From Pseudevernia furfuracea (taxonomy: Eukaryota; Ascomycota; Lecanoromycetes; Lecanorales; Parmeliaceae), in contig JAIUPT010000041.1 of the NCBI GenBank assembly GCA_022315425.1, forward strand, positions 806,001-870,000: a DNA stretch of 64,000 bases. Direction: 5' to 3'. Shown one piece after another: positions 26,150 through 38,613 of the stretch. Below the pieces are notes generated by a model. It searched no databases. It was not told where the DNA came from and saw nothing but the letters and a program-made list of their open reading frames with translations. The first letter of the stretch is position 1; every line of letters starts with the position of its first letter. The position numbers and the translations under genes were made by a program.

Positions 26150-27000
26150 TCGTAAGACTGATGTTGCGCGTTTCTATCTTATTTGACGACACGACTCATC
26201 GATTAGCCTCGCCAATACTCAACTAGCATTGATATGTCTTCGATGACGGTTACAAGTGGAAAATTGACGTCACTCAAATTACAATTTTAGTATATTATAA
26301 TCGTACGACTCAACACGAGCACTCTTATTCGCTGAGGGCAGAGAATCTATAAAAGTTAGTCACATTCTACTAAATCTTCTCTGTCATGTGAGTCAAGACA
26401 ATATCGTAATGATCGTCAATGAAAGTGAGATCGCTCAATATATTTAGATCTTCTCAGAGACTATTCAAGCCTCGAGATGAGCTTCGCTCTCGGGCGAAAA
26501 GTTGAAGAATATTATACTAAAGAGTGTCTGTATTCTCGTTAGCTGCTCGAGGATCTAACGCACGACTGAAATCTCCCTACAGAGACAAAGGTTGCCGATA
26601 GAAATGTTAGAGTCAGAATCGCTATCGTCTTCATTGCGACACTATCACTTTGTACGACTTCACTGATTCTAATTATGATCTTGTTATCATGTTGCGCAAT
26701 CGTGTTAAAAGTCTAATTTAAGTCAGTGTTGACCGATAGAATCTTCTTCTCTTTAACGTATCAAGTCTATTTCATTACGCAATCTTGCTTCATTGACTTT
26801 GAATCGAGCTCTTAAGCTTCGCATTATCTGAATTTGAAAGCGAAGATGTTATCTAATGCGTCGCGAGACAATTCAGTCGATGTTAATGTACGATCGTCTC
26901 GCGTTCGAGAATCATTTATGTTGATCAAGAATATTAGTTATAGTATCTATCGCAACGTCAAGAGTTTCGAAGGAGTAAATCGTGTGTCGTATAAAGTTAT
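26150..27000 (-). pseudogene. CorA-like transmembrane protein, RIP-decayed (tentative)
   Basis: The minus strand near 26640-26590 reads AMKTIAILTLTFLSATFVS, which closely resembles the (S)MKTIAxxTLxFLPxTFVxxLF membrane segment of fungal CorA-like proteins, where it is normally followed by a second membrane helix. Downstream and upstream readings are too damaged to confirm. It lies beside the phosphorylase-NLR on the same strand. Confidence 0.4.
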
Positions 27001-28320
27001 AAAGTAATGAGAAGTTAGACCTCTGCTGCGTAGCGCTCAGTCGATTCTAAAAGTGATTGTTAATTGCTTTTCTCTTTTTAGTCGAATAGTTAAGTAATAT
27101 TATCAACTCAGTTACTCTAATAATATCTCGAAGAGATCAAATAGATTTATTAAAGAGCTTGATTATTTTATCAATAATTATTAAGTGTAGTGAATAAATA
27201 TTCGATAACTTGAACATCGTCGAGGGCGATAGAAAGGGAGTTTGAAGACGATTATGTAGTGTTTAAGAAACGTCGAAGTAAAATATAATTTATTTATCTG
27301 ATAATGTTCACCTCGTAAAGAATCTCATTTCGTATCATTTATAATCGTGTTGATTGACGTCTTCACTAATCGCGATCTGCTTTATTAAAAATCGAAATCA
27401 TGTGACTATAATCTATTATAAGCAAGAGTCTATGTGAATTAAACGATAACTAGATCAATATTATAAACTTTGAGCTTTCGTTCTTTATCGTATATATCTT
27501 CACAGTCGAAGAACTTATTAAAATGCTGACAAATATCGATTTAGAAATGATCTAAGATCATATATCGAGTAAATAGATTTTGTCGAAAGATATTAGATGA
27601 TAAGAATATCCTCGAAGCGACAAATCTATTAAAGATCATCGAAGGCTTGTCGTCTTATATAAGAGTTATACGACTTATACGATATAATTATAATAATCTT
27701 TATATCTACGCAGTTCGTCAGCATATATTATAAATATTATATCACGTTTCTTTCGACGAATCGTAATAGTTCTTCTCTCGTCACCCTTCTGTAACGTTAG
27801 TTTTCTCTCACTAAAAGAACTCAAAGTCTATACTTAAAGCGATAGCTGATCTCGCATCTTATTCAAGAACATCAACGAAATATATAAGATATGATTTTTT
27901 TAATTCGCGCAGTCACTAAATAATCTGCTTAGTAGATTATAAAGAAAGCTCGCGAGATTAAAGTAAGAGCTGAGTCTCTAGCGTCTCTCAACCCCGTCGT
28001 GATAAAAACGTCAAGGGGATCTGCGAGACGCGTTAGCTTCGTGAAGCATAGCTTTCTATATCATCAATTCGATAATATAATCTATCTATAAAACCTTTTA
28101 TATGTTTTAAAAGATCTAATCGTGATTTGCAAGGTCAAAGATGACGACTTATTCTTCTTCGTATTAAGGCTTTATGTTAACAAACGACGATTAATAGGGA
28201 TTTATAAGCTTGAGAAGCTACACGATCGATTATTATCTTATTATCAGCGTCGCATCTCACGAGAACATATTAAAAAACCTGTTAAGAAATGCGTCGTTAG
28301 AACTACACGATGGGATGAAT
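27000..28320. other. AT-rich RIP-like region between two NLR remnants
   Basis: Very AT-rich with stops in all frames. A 74-codon open stretch at 28122-28346 (plus) ends just before the phosphorylase domain of the next gene and may be decayed upstream sequence. The less damaged GTCTCTCAACCCCGTCG stretch near 27980 stands out from the surroundings but I cannot assign it. Confidence 0.35.
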
Positions 28321-31300
28321 CTATGCGATACAGACGAAGTTCGTGATAGTCTGTGAGCTGCTGAACGAGGAGCACCCTTTACTATCAATCAATTCCCCTC
28401 ACGACGACAACGCCTATATTCTCGATCGCATTGACGATCATCATATCGTCATCGCATGTCTTTTAAAAGGGAGATACGATATCGTCTTCGTCGTTAGCGT
28501 GACTAAAGACATGCTGCGCAGCTTCGAGTTTATTCGAATCGAATTGATGATCGATATCGAAGAAGGGACACTCAGCGGCAAGTATAATATTAGACTCGAG
28601 GACATCGTGATCGACTGTTCTATGAAGAAGAAAGATGATGTTGTTTCTTATAACTTTGATAAGGCGGTTCAAGATCGAGAATTCGAGCGAACGGGTTTCT
28701 TGAACTCGTCATTAACGATTCTCTTAATCGCGTTAATTAAGCTAAGCGCAGATCACGAGAGAAAGAGCAGTTATATTATCGAGTCGATTCGATTAATAAT
28801 AATCAAAAATCCAAGACTGCGAGAGAAATATCAACATTTAGACGCAGAGCACGATAGACTATACGAATCTAGCTATACTCATCGTGAAGATGATTATGAA
28901 TGCGAGATCGATTATAATAGTATATCTTCGTCGTTACTTCGACGACTGCGACGTAAGCTTGATTCAAATGAGTCGATAATGCATTACGATCTTATTGTAT
29001 CAGCGAATAAACTAATAAAAGACGCAATTGCTCGAGATCGACTGATCAAAGAGTATAATATTTTATGTTTTGAGATGAAAGCGACAGAGCTCATAAATAA
29101 TTTCTCGTGCGTTGTGATTCGAGATATTTGCGATTACTCAGATTCTCACAAAAACGATGCGTGATAAGAATACGCGACGGTCTCGACGACATCGTATATC
29201 AAAGAACTTCTTGACATTATTTTAAAACATTAGATTGCGCACACACAGACGACGACTGCAGAAATGAGTGAGTAGACTATAGATATTTATCATATTGACC
29301 CTTGAAAGAAGGAGAATAGAACGTTGATGTCACGTCTTTATGCTGAGGGAAAGAGCGAGATAGTTTTCTCAAAGCAATATTAATTCGCAATTCGTATTAC
29401 AGCTTCTGCTCTTCTCGCTAGTGATAAGGATACAAAGTTAAAATATTATAACAGTAAGTGTAGTCAGAGATCTTTCACAGACAGGTCTCGCTGAGATAGC
29501 GTATCAGTCATAGCAGAGGAAGTTGAATGCTTACAATTACTATGATCTAGAGGAATCGATTATGAATCCCAGAAGAATCAAATTTCAAGACGTGTACTCG
29601 ACACCTGTCTGTGAACTCTCGAGAATTCGAAGTACATTAATTGACGCGATGATGACACAAAGAAGCTACTCTGGATTTCTACCGATCCTGGCTCTGGGAA
29701 ATTCGTCCTTGTCAGATATATCATTGATGAAGACCTTCTCAAAGCCTTTCAGAACAATTCATCAAAACGTGTTCTTTACTACTTCTTTAAGGACACTAGC
29801 TCTGAATAACGAAGCGCAACTCGAGCAATATCTACGATCTTATATCAACTATTTGCGTCTTAATCTCGTCTGATTTAGTACGCTTTATCTAGCTATCGTA
29901 AAATTGATAAGGCGCTTTTCACGACATTTCTCAAACTCTGATCAATCTTTACAGCAGCTGCTATAGACTTATTGACTAAAAACACAGTTTGTGTACTTGA
30001 TATCCTTGATGAATGTGACGAGCAGAAACAACTGAAGTTGATCAAAGCCCTTAAAGACTTCTGTCTTCGTCAACGATTCTTATTCTTCGCATCGAATTTC
30101 AAGCTTCTCATCACTAGTCGATTATACTTTCAAATCAGACGTGAATTTGACAAATTACTTCAAGTCTTCGATAATATCGAGCTAGTAGACAACGACGAAT
30201 TAATAAGCATAAAGAAAGAGATCGATCTTGTTATCAAAGATAAGGTTGCGAAACTTGCGTTAGAAAATCGTCTTACTCAGAGAGTTTCGAATCATTTAGA
30301 GAAGAGACTTCTGAAGATAGAAAATAGAATATATCTATGACTTCGGCTTATATGGAAAATTATCAAGAAGAATCTATCAGATATCATTCGAGAGATAAAC
30401 AAGCTTATTGATAATTTGTCGTCTGATGTATAAGATTTCTATGAGACACTGCTTTAAAGATGTTTCGATCGCTTATTTGCGAAAAAGGTGCTACAAATCG
30501 TCTTAATGACGGATCGATCATTAACTTTAGATGAGATTGATCTTGCTCTTGAAGTAAATGAGCAGATCTTATCGTATGCTAATCTGGAATTAAAGAGATC
30601 CTCTCGACTGCAAGAGACACTTTCAAGCCGCTGTGGTCTTATGATCTCAATTATCGAATCGAAAGTCTACTTTATTCATCAGACAGTCAAAGAGTTCTTG
30701 CTTAATGAGATTGATACTAACCCTTCGCCTGAAAGAACCTGGCGACAATCTCTGAATCTAGAGAAATCTCATTATCTCATGACAGAGATCTATCTACGAT
30801 CTATTTCCTTTTTAAAAGTTCAATTGAATCAAGCGAACTTATATAACGCTTTACTATCTGAGAACCATCGAGAGATGAAATCAAACGCATACTGTTAGCG
30901 CTACGTTTTCTTGTCATATAGCGCAATCTATTAAACAGAGTATTCTCGTAATCAAATAAATAATAATGATATAAAAACTATTGAACATTGTCTGAAAACT
31001 AGCGACTGTCGTTCAATTATTGATCGATGAGGAGGAAATTACGATACTACATTGCACGCTGCATCATTTGAAGGCTACGAGAAGATCGTGTAGATGCTGT
31101 TTGAGAAAAGGGCTGATGTCAACGCGCAAGGTGAAATCTATGGCAACGCTCTGCAGGCAGCGTCATTAGGAGGTCATGATCAAGTGGTGCAGACGCTGCT
31201 CGAGAAAGGGGCTGATGTCAACGCTCAAGGTGGAGAGTATGGCAACGCTCTGCAGGCAGCGTCATCAGGAGGTCATGATCAAGTGGTGCAGACGCTGTTT

Positions 31301-31495
31301 GAGAAAAGGGCTGATGTCAACGCGCAAGGTGGAATCTATGGCAACGCTCTGCAGGCAGCGTCATCAGGAGGTCATGATCAAGTGGTGCAGACGCTGCTCG
31401 AGAAAGGGGCTGATGTCAACGCTCAAGGTGGAGAGTATGGCAACGCTCTGCAGGCAGCGTCGGACGGAGGTCATGATCAAGTTGGAGCTATATAG
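28320..31495 (+). pseudogene. NLR-B: nucleoside phosphorylase - NACHT - ankyrin, RIP-decayed with intact repeats
   Basis: Domains in order. A phosphorylase-like N-terminus, with 273 codons still open at 28343-29164 (SPHDDNAYILDRI, then KYNIRLEDIVI, EFERTGFLNS, HDRLYES and FSCVVIRDICDYSDSHKN); the expected WQ of the next segment is TGA TAA. NACHT Walker A near 29685 reads DPGSGKFVLVRYI, with Phe for the P-loop Ser/Thr, and Walker B near 29995 reads VCVLDILDECDE. STAND helical and winged-helix regions follow (KKVLQIVLMTDRSLTLDEIDLAL near 30490, SKVYFIHQTVKEFLL near 30660). Four near-identical ankyrin repeats (31096-31490) are undamaged. The repeat array stops mid-unit at about 31482, where unrelated DNA begins. 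Mutation is heavy up to about 31050 and absent after it. Inactive as a whole. Confidence 0.85.
31096..31490 (+). repeat. Four 99-bp ankyrin units in a 198-bp higher-order repeat
   Basis: Ankyrin consensus GADVNAQGGxYGNALQAASxGGHDQVVQTL repeats every 99 bp (GCTGATGTCAACGC at 31112, 31211, 31310 and 31409). Units 1 and 3 share TTTGAGAAAAGGG and ATCTATGGC; units 2 and 4 share CTCGAGAAAGGGG and GAGTATGGC, so the array is a duplicated two-unit block. This high internal identity is typical of fungal NLR repeat domains. No RIP-type damage is visible in the array. Confidence 0.9.
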
Positions 31496-32344
31496 TAATG
31501 ATGATCGGTCATAAGATCTGTGCAGCAGTAGATCGAGACGCCCTTTCTCTTTACCAAAAGGTACTGGAGCCGACCTACTCGGCAACGACACAGCCATAAC
31601 AAACCCCAGTAAGAGGACGATGGTGATATTCATCCGAGCTGTGCGTCCCGGAGCTCCAAAAAGAGAGACGGCGAGGGACCACACCACCTCACTGCCGAAT
31701 CCTATGTTACCAAGTGGCTCGACGATAATGTTGAATGTACGGAACACCAATGCGTCTTGTTTGTCACTCATTGGTACTCTCAATGCTCATGGTGGAAAAC
31801 ACAATCATCCGGTGTCAATAAGTGAGCGTCAGCCCGAGATGAATTTAGCAAGACTGGCTCGTCGAGCTTATGTCTGAGTGTATTTGTGCACGCTTGAGAT
31901 CAATAAGTCGGCCCTTATGTGACCATTATCAAATTCTGTCACCCGATCAAGAGCGTATTTTGATATTCATAAGACTATGGGTCGTAAGTCATGCGTCTAA
32001 ATTGAGAGCCTGGAAATTTGAAAAAAAAGCTCAGGCTTCGTCCATTAAATCCTCCGCCTACACAGAGACCGCGTACTCAATGTGAAATAAGTTCTGATAC
32101 ATCTTCGTCGCTGGAACATAATGACGCGACTCGGAGCTTATACGCTTGTGTCTTATACAGCTATTTCGATGTTGTTTCACTTCGTCCTTTGTGAGTTGTT
32201 ACGATATGAGATCATTGCTTTGCAATCCAACATGCAACAAGAGCATCCAGTAACCCAGAATCCAGAGTGTCCTCGACCCTCATCGTGCATTCGAGATCTG
32301 ACCTAGTCCTTATCAACAGCCTCTCATCTTTAGTCGTTCAACGC
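31496..32344. other. Unmutated spacer between two NLR remnants, no confident gene
   Basis: Normal base composition with short ORFs on both strands. The most notable is on the minus strand from ATG 31632, MNITIVLLLGFVMAVS followed by LPSRSAPVPFG, which looks like a signal peptide. Its frame runs on into the antisense of the ankyrin array, so if it is a secreted protein its true 3' end is lost. The plus-strand ORF 31620-31877 is its shadow. 31870-32306 holds only short plus-strand ORFs that I do not recognise. Confidence 0.35.
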
Positions 32345-35300
32345 GATCCTGAATCCTCAGGCTGAGATCACTCGGGTGTGATGCGAAAGAATAGAATAAA
32401 GGAGTCGTTATGCTCGTAATGTGCTTTTCACTTATTAGACCAGCTTCGACGCATACGTATTAGATCGGAAAGAGAGGCTTTTGAGCTGCTTCGTAATTTC
32501 AGTGCTTGATAGTCGATTGAAACGCGAGAAATGTCGTACAAAAGGTCTTCGCGAGTAAACATCTTAGGTGATAAGGGGTATTCACTCATTAACGGACGAG
32601 TCTTTGATCATCTAATACTCATAATTGATATAGAGCTGTTCATCATATGAGAAATCTGATAAGGTTAAGTCTTTTCATCAGCAAAATTATGAAAGTTTAA
32701 CGCAGCAGAATAACGACGATTCGAATAGATGAATTGCTTAATTATAAGACTTTGCTCAAGTGACCGATCAAATGTTAGCGTTATGACCGTATTGATATCT
32801 AAGTCGACTGATCTAGTGAGTGTGAGAGCCTCGACAGTCTTATTTATATGAACAAAGTCTTCGATATTCTTCGACTATTCAATGAGCGTGTTAGAGGTTT
32901 CAAGAGTCAGTGCTTTAGCTTCTTTGACCCTCTTTTGAACTAGAATATCGAACACTACGCGTTGATTGTTTCTATAAGTCAGATTCAGCGACGTCGTCCT
33001 TTGGTCAGAGACTGAACTTGTTTCTACGTCGACATCCAAGAGTAGCTTCACACATTCAAGGTGTTCGTGATATGAGGCTCAATGTAGTGGCGCTCAGTCA
33101 TAGTCAGTTCTGAGTGAGGGGTTGATGTCGCTTTTGAGGAGGAATTTGACGAGCTCTATATTGTTATCGGCTATAGCGCCATAGAGTTTAGTAGTCCCAT
33201 CTTGATCCCTTCTATTTGAATTCGCTCCGACTCCAAGTAAGACACTCAATACCTTATCGTTTCTAAATTTGACGTTTGCGCTCCAAGGTGTATTTCATTC
33301 ATCATTCACAATGTTAACCTTCGCCCCATAATTCAAAAGAATTCTTATAATGTTCTTATTTCCTTCTCGGATCGCTCGATGAAGCGAGATTTGATCTATA
33401 TTGTCTCGAGAGTTCACATCTACGTTATAAGATAAAAGTGTTTATATCATGCTGAGATCAGCACGCTCAACAGCAATGAACAAGACTGACGCTCCAGCGT
33501 GCTGATTGTCTTTGTCACCAGATCCTTACACCAAGAAGTGAAACGTATCTATAACGTCGTCGAAGTATACAGAGATCAGAAGAGAAACATTCAAAGCTTT
33601 CGCTGTTATCGCTGCTTTAGCCCTTTCTACGACAATATTCGTTACAACGATTCAACGTTTTTCCGCGAGCAGAAGAAAGACCTATTGTTCGTGCGATTCA
33701 TGTAGATCAACGCGCGCATTACTATTTATCAAGAATTCGACTGTCTTCTCGAATCCTCTTTCTATTATAATCGCCAAGACTATCTTTCTTATTTCGTCAA
33801 TAGCATCGATGTTTAGAGTTTCTTTAAATATCATTAAAATCACTTTCGCGAGATTTATTGAAGCAGTCAGATATAGAGCTGTTACTTCAAGAATCGTAAT
33901 AATCTGCGACTCGACGAACTCGAGTTCTGTAACAGCAAGTGTATCAATACCCACAGTATTCGCAGAATCATCTTTAGACGATGTCTCGCTACTCGATGAG
34001 TAAAAATCTAATTTAATCAGATTTAGATCATTTAACAGAGATAATAAAGTCTTTCTTTGTTCAGAACTCGAAAGTAACTAATAAACAGCTTTCAAAATTA
34101 ACTGTTTAAGAGTCTCTTCTGAATATTGTCGTGTATAATCTCTCATGTACTAAGCTACGTAACATGTCAACGAAAATCTTCGAGCTATTGTCTCTATCGT
34201 CACGTTATAAAGAGCAGACATCGTAAGATATATAACATAGCTCATTATAATGCTTTCATAAAACTGCGAAAAATATGTCTACCCTTTCTTCTCAAAGTAA
34301 TCATATGCTATATAGTAAACGAAATTTATAATATCGATATCAGGATCGACAGTGATCAGACCTACGCATAACGCTATAATATTTTGCTCATTCATAATAA
34401 GCTCATTATCTAACTCACTACCTTCAGATTTAATAACCAAGATATACTGAAGCTTCTTCGACGATAAGAATCGAAAAGCGTAATTAACCCATACGAGAGT
34501 CTTCAATGCGATACTCTTACATTCAGCATCCTGATTGATAATTCTATATATAACTTTATCATAAGTTGACATCAATGTGATAGATAGACTTTTTAGTCTG
34601 TTTCGGACGTGTCGAATAAACAACGCGACTGCACTTGTCAGAGACTTCACGTGAAGCCGAGTCAATAAAAACCTGAATAATACTTAACAATGTGACACTA
34701 GACAGATATGAACTTCACGTTGAGATAATGAGCGCACATTTCTCTTATAGTTCTTATAACGTTTTCTTTAATATCATCACGCAAGGAGGGACTTCTTTTT
34801 ATTATTCTTCGAAGATTCGAGTTCTTCTGAATCTGAATATCAATGAACAGTTCGATATTCGTCTTATTAGCCTTAATCTCCAGTCTCTTAAAATCCTTCA
34901 AGTCTTCGTCAATGTCGCCACGAGGCCGAGATAGAATTAAGATACAGATATTCGACGTTAGTAATCGCAGCGCTTCGATTATATCTCAACGAGTATCATC
35001 GCTGCATTCGTCGAGAGCATCGACAATGAGAAATACTTCGAAATATAGGTCGAGCGAGTGAAGAAGAGCCTCTGAGATATTCTTAAAGAACGAAGATATA
35101 TCGAGATTCTCACATGATTCATAGAGTTTACTCATTGCGATAGATAGAGATCCTTGATCTTATATTAGCTGCTTTAGAAGACTTTCGAGTATATTATTAA
35201 GAGACTGCTTCGAGTCATTGTACTTAAGATACACAAAGACAATATCAATACTAGTGTGATCCTGACTGTGCAATCTTTGGTGACGGAGATTGTCAACGAC

Positions 35301-36206
35301 AATGAACCTTATACAGTTAGATATGATCAGGTTCGTGATGGTGGTGAGTGAACATACGCAATAATAGTCTTACCTGCGTCAGCTATGTCCAAGATCAGAC
35401 TCGAGATCATAGTTCACCAATCAAAAAGTACTTACAAATGCTCAAACACTATAGCAATCTTTCATTACCTAATTACCAGTCTAAGAATCGTTCGGAATCC
35501 AGAAACCATCGTTCAGATTCATATTAGACTCGTTCCGCTACGAAATAATATACTCTATTCATCTATAGAGATGAAAGTCAGAACAAAATCGCAGTCTTTA
35601 ATTTTTCCTTCACAACTAGATTGTTTTAACGTCAGCCTCTGATAACGAGAAGAAATTCAAAACTATATCTTGCTGTTACATTTGCTTCATAGCCTCAAGT
35701 AGATCGCTAAGTTACGTACGATGCCGTTTAGTCTTATTTCTTGAAGTTGAGAACTAGCTTAAATACGAGACTTATTTCTAATCGTTAAGTAGTATTATAT
35801 TGATATACTACTGTAAACGCGTTACTCGTTCAATCAAAGCATAGACTTTAGATTTGCTAAATAATCATTTCGTAACTGTGCGAAAAGCCTTAAATCGACT
35901 CTCAGATTTGAGCTGTCCAGTTATAACATTCAGATTCAGAGCGGCAGCGAGGTCGTCGTACGCTCTCCGAAATTGTTATATAAGGTCGTTTCGACTATGA
36001 AATCAATTCAAATCGAGAGCTTTGCCGCGAGCACGATCTTATAGTCTTTGAAGGATTGTCAAAAGACAAGCAGCTTCTTTCGCTAAAACACGTCTTTCGA
36101 TAAAAGCACCCCGAACATCATTCGCATATTTCACCAGAGCAGACGTAGTTCGCAAGACTACGTTCAAAACACTTATAACGCTTACAATTGCGCTCAACGA
36201 ATCCAT
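32345..36206 (-). pseudogene. NLR-C: STAND N-terminal domain - NACHT - ankyrin, RIP-decayed
   Basis: The start is ATG 36206 (MDSLSAIVSVISVLNVVLRT, then TSALVKYANDVRGAFIERRV), resembling the fungal N-terminal helical domain of STAND proteins. Walker A near 35380 reads DIADAGKTIIAYVHS (normally GIAGAGKT). Walker B reads YFEVFLIVDALDECSDDTR near 35030, followed by LILSRPRGDIDEDL and the open stretch 34901-34698. The winged-helix region at 34665-34279 contains DKVIYRIINQD and ALKTLVWVNYAFRFLS. Ankyrin repeats follow: the ALYLTASINLAKVI block (33880) and INRDNIDQISLHRAI-type repeats at 33430-33000. Expected Trp and Gly codons are stops or Asp/Glu throughout. It faces NLR-B tail to tail across 31.5-32.3 kb. 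Confidence 0.85.
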
Positions 36207-36209
36207 ATT

Positions 36210-37232
36210 CGTATTGCATATAAAACAATCAGATATTATAGATATTTACCTTTTATTCTAATAAATATACTAACAGAGAAAGAGCAAGGTCAAGAAACTG
36301 GGGAACAGAAACGTCGACTGAGCTGATGCTTGATCAAAGACAATGATTTTCGTTTAGCCGCTGTGACGGAAGTTGCATAACGCATTGTGATAGAGACCAC
36401 ACGAGGTAGGGGAGTAGTGGCTAATAAAATAATTGGTCGCTATATCGAAGCGCCAGTATCTCATAAATTGGCGACTTGGGCGTAAAAGTCTTGACAGAAC
36501 ATCAAAACCTTGCCTGCCTTCAGCACACAACAACTTGCGTACTTTAACATTTATAAGAAGATTTTATATTCTAAACTTCTGAATGTACTTACAATAAACA
36601 ATTTCGAAACTAAGAGCTTTTGCGTAGAATAGATATTTGAAAGACTATGAGCGATTGCGCGAAAGATGTTTTTAATGGTCGGTCGCTTACCCCTGAATTT
36701 TACGCCCTGCCAATCCATGAGATGCCGTCAGCATTCCCATCATACTTCAAGGTGGATAATGATGATGTTTGATGAAGTTTGTTCATCAATATAAATTTAA
36801 AATACACAAAGGACCAGTATATGCAGTATGGCTACACAGGATTATATCTGATCCGAGTTTTGGTCATTGAAGTCCATGTGGTGTCACTTGCATTGTCTTC
36901 GCCATGTTACGAGTAGACCTCTGGGGGCGAGGGGTGGTATGGCAATTAGAGCCGCTGGACCCGACGCCCTAAGCCTGTCCCACCTACCGTATGCAGCATA
37001 GTGCGCGGGCGGAAGTTCCCCGACATGCCAGCAATTCAATATCTGTCTCAAGGCTGAGCTCGCAATTTCTCGTCTCCACATCTTTCAAGCATTTCTTTGT
37101 GTGAATCGGAGTCAGGAGCAGCACTAGCGAAGTGTTAGGTGCCGATGTTGTGAGAGCCGCCAGATGCCAGTGTAGGGTCGTCCTACATACATATCCATAT
37201 ACTCAACCGCTTGAACTTACGTCTAACTGCGA
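36210..37232. other. Mixed-composition region upstream of the chitinase pseudogene
   Basis: AT-rich and damaged up to about 36670, then of normal composition (for example 36880-37100 with several GG/CC runs). Short ORFs on both strands, none recognised. It contains the 5' flank and probable promoter of the GH18 gene; no TATA box or other element is clear. Confidence 0.4.
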
Positions 37233-38613
37233 GATGTTCATACGCGTCTTATCTCTCCTTATTGCGATGACTCAGATGGCAACTACCAGATATATCATAT
37301 ATCTTACAGGGTGCGTCAGCTCGATGCTCATCACTTTTGTATCTCTCTCATGATGCAATAGTCAGCACAATGTTATACCTGACAAATCTCTTGTCTCAGA
37401 CATTACACATGTGGCTCTAGCTTTCATGAGCCCGACAACATTCAATCAAGTGAAGTTATCATTATGGCCTCTCTTCACGACGATAGAGATAGCTCGTTCA
37501 AAGTTTACTAACGAAACGGCCATTATAATAACGATTGAAGACTGAGACGATATCGCAGACTTCGATATCGCCGCAACGACAGACACCACACGTAAGCTAT
37601 TCGCGCACAATGTGAAGGTAATAATAGATGTCACTGACGCAGATGATAGGCTTAAAGCGTTGAATTTAGAAATGATATATTAACATTTTCCGTTAGGCGT
37701 TGACATTGATTGAAAATACCCGGGGTTCGTAACTGCTTCATTTTGTCTATTTCTAAGTTCTCGTTGCCTTTAACAGAACGTGCGTCACTAAATATTAGAC
37801 AGCGGGAATGACGAGGACTACAAGTAGATTCCAAACTCTAAAAAGACTTAGAAGATTGAAGCATATTCCTTGCTGCTCTCGAAGATTCGCTCTACCCTAG
37901 GTTCAAACAAACTTATCTCGACTATTGTATCAGAACTCCCTAGAGATATGCTGATCTTCATCAAGACCATAATATCAGCAATCAGTGCATCTTTAGATTT
38001 CTTCAACGTCATGACCTACGATCTAATAAACAGAAGAGACAACGTTATTAAACACCATATTAGCATCGCGTAGTCTCTAACCGCTATCAATTCCTACGAG
38101 GAGAGAGACATTCCGACCAATAAGATAAATCTGGGTTTTGCCTTCTACATAAAATGATACAAGACTGATCCTTAAGAAGAATACGACATCAATTCTATAG
38201 ACTACAAGATAGCCGTGATAGAAGATCCCTTGACCGACGCCGACCTTGGCCGCGCGAATGCCTTCTCATGGCACGAACCTGTTCCTGCAGAAGTGTCTGT
38301 CTCATACAATAGAGCCATGGCGCACGGAAAATATGACAGCGAAGGTGATGGTCACTACTACTGGGATTCGGAGGAAAATCTTTGGTGGAGCTGGGATACA
38401 CCAGATGTTATAGTCAAGAAATTCCCAAACATTATGGAGAAGAAGAACCTGGGAGGTGCGTTCGCTTGGGGCTTGGGTGAGGACGCTAATGACTTCACGC
38501 ACCTCAAAGCATTGACTTCCGAGATGAAGACATTTGGAAAACGATATCAAGGTGCGGAACTGAATACCCCGTCTGCACCACTTTCAAGCTCACATTATAA
38601 AGATGAGCTGTGA
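37233..38613 (+). pseudogene. GH18 chitinase with a central RIP patch
   Basis: Secreted or ER-type family 18 chitinase, interrupted. Exon 1 (37233-37310) codes MFIRVLSLLIAMTQ, a signal peptide, then YIIYLTG. Intron 37311-37361 leads to QHNVIPD and VALAFMSPTTFN. In 37450-38200 the gene is mutated: IGGWGD reads IED-stop-DD (TGA 37543-37545). Intron 37646-37696 has lost its donor (AT for GT). The catalytic motif DGVDIDWEYPG reads GVDID-stop-KYPG (TGA 37711-37713, then AAA replacing the catalytic Glu). Intron 37725-37802 is followed by DEDYK. FFNVMTYDL (37990) is preserved. From 38215 the frame is undamaged (NAFSWHEPVPAE, YYWDSEENLWWSWDTP, GGAFAWGLGED) to a C-terminal HYKDEL, an ER-retention-like tail. 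The enzyme cannot be active. Confidence 0.9.

Noticed and set aside
31176..31514. Second plus-strand ORF over the ankyrin array
   Set aside because: It is the +1 shadow of the 99-bp repeat, which keeps all frames open; the ankyrin consensus lies in the other frame.
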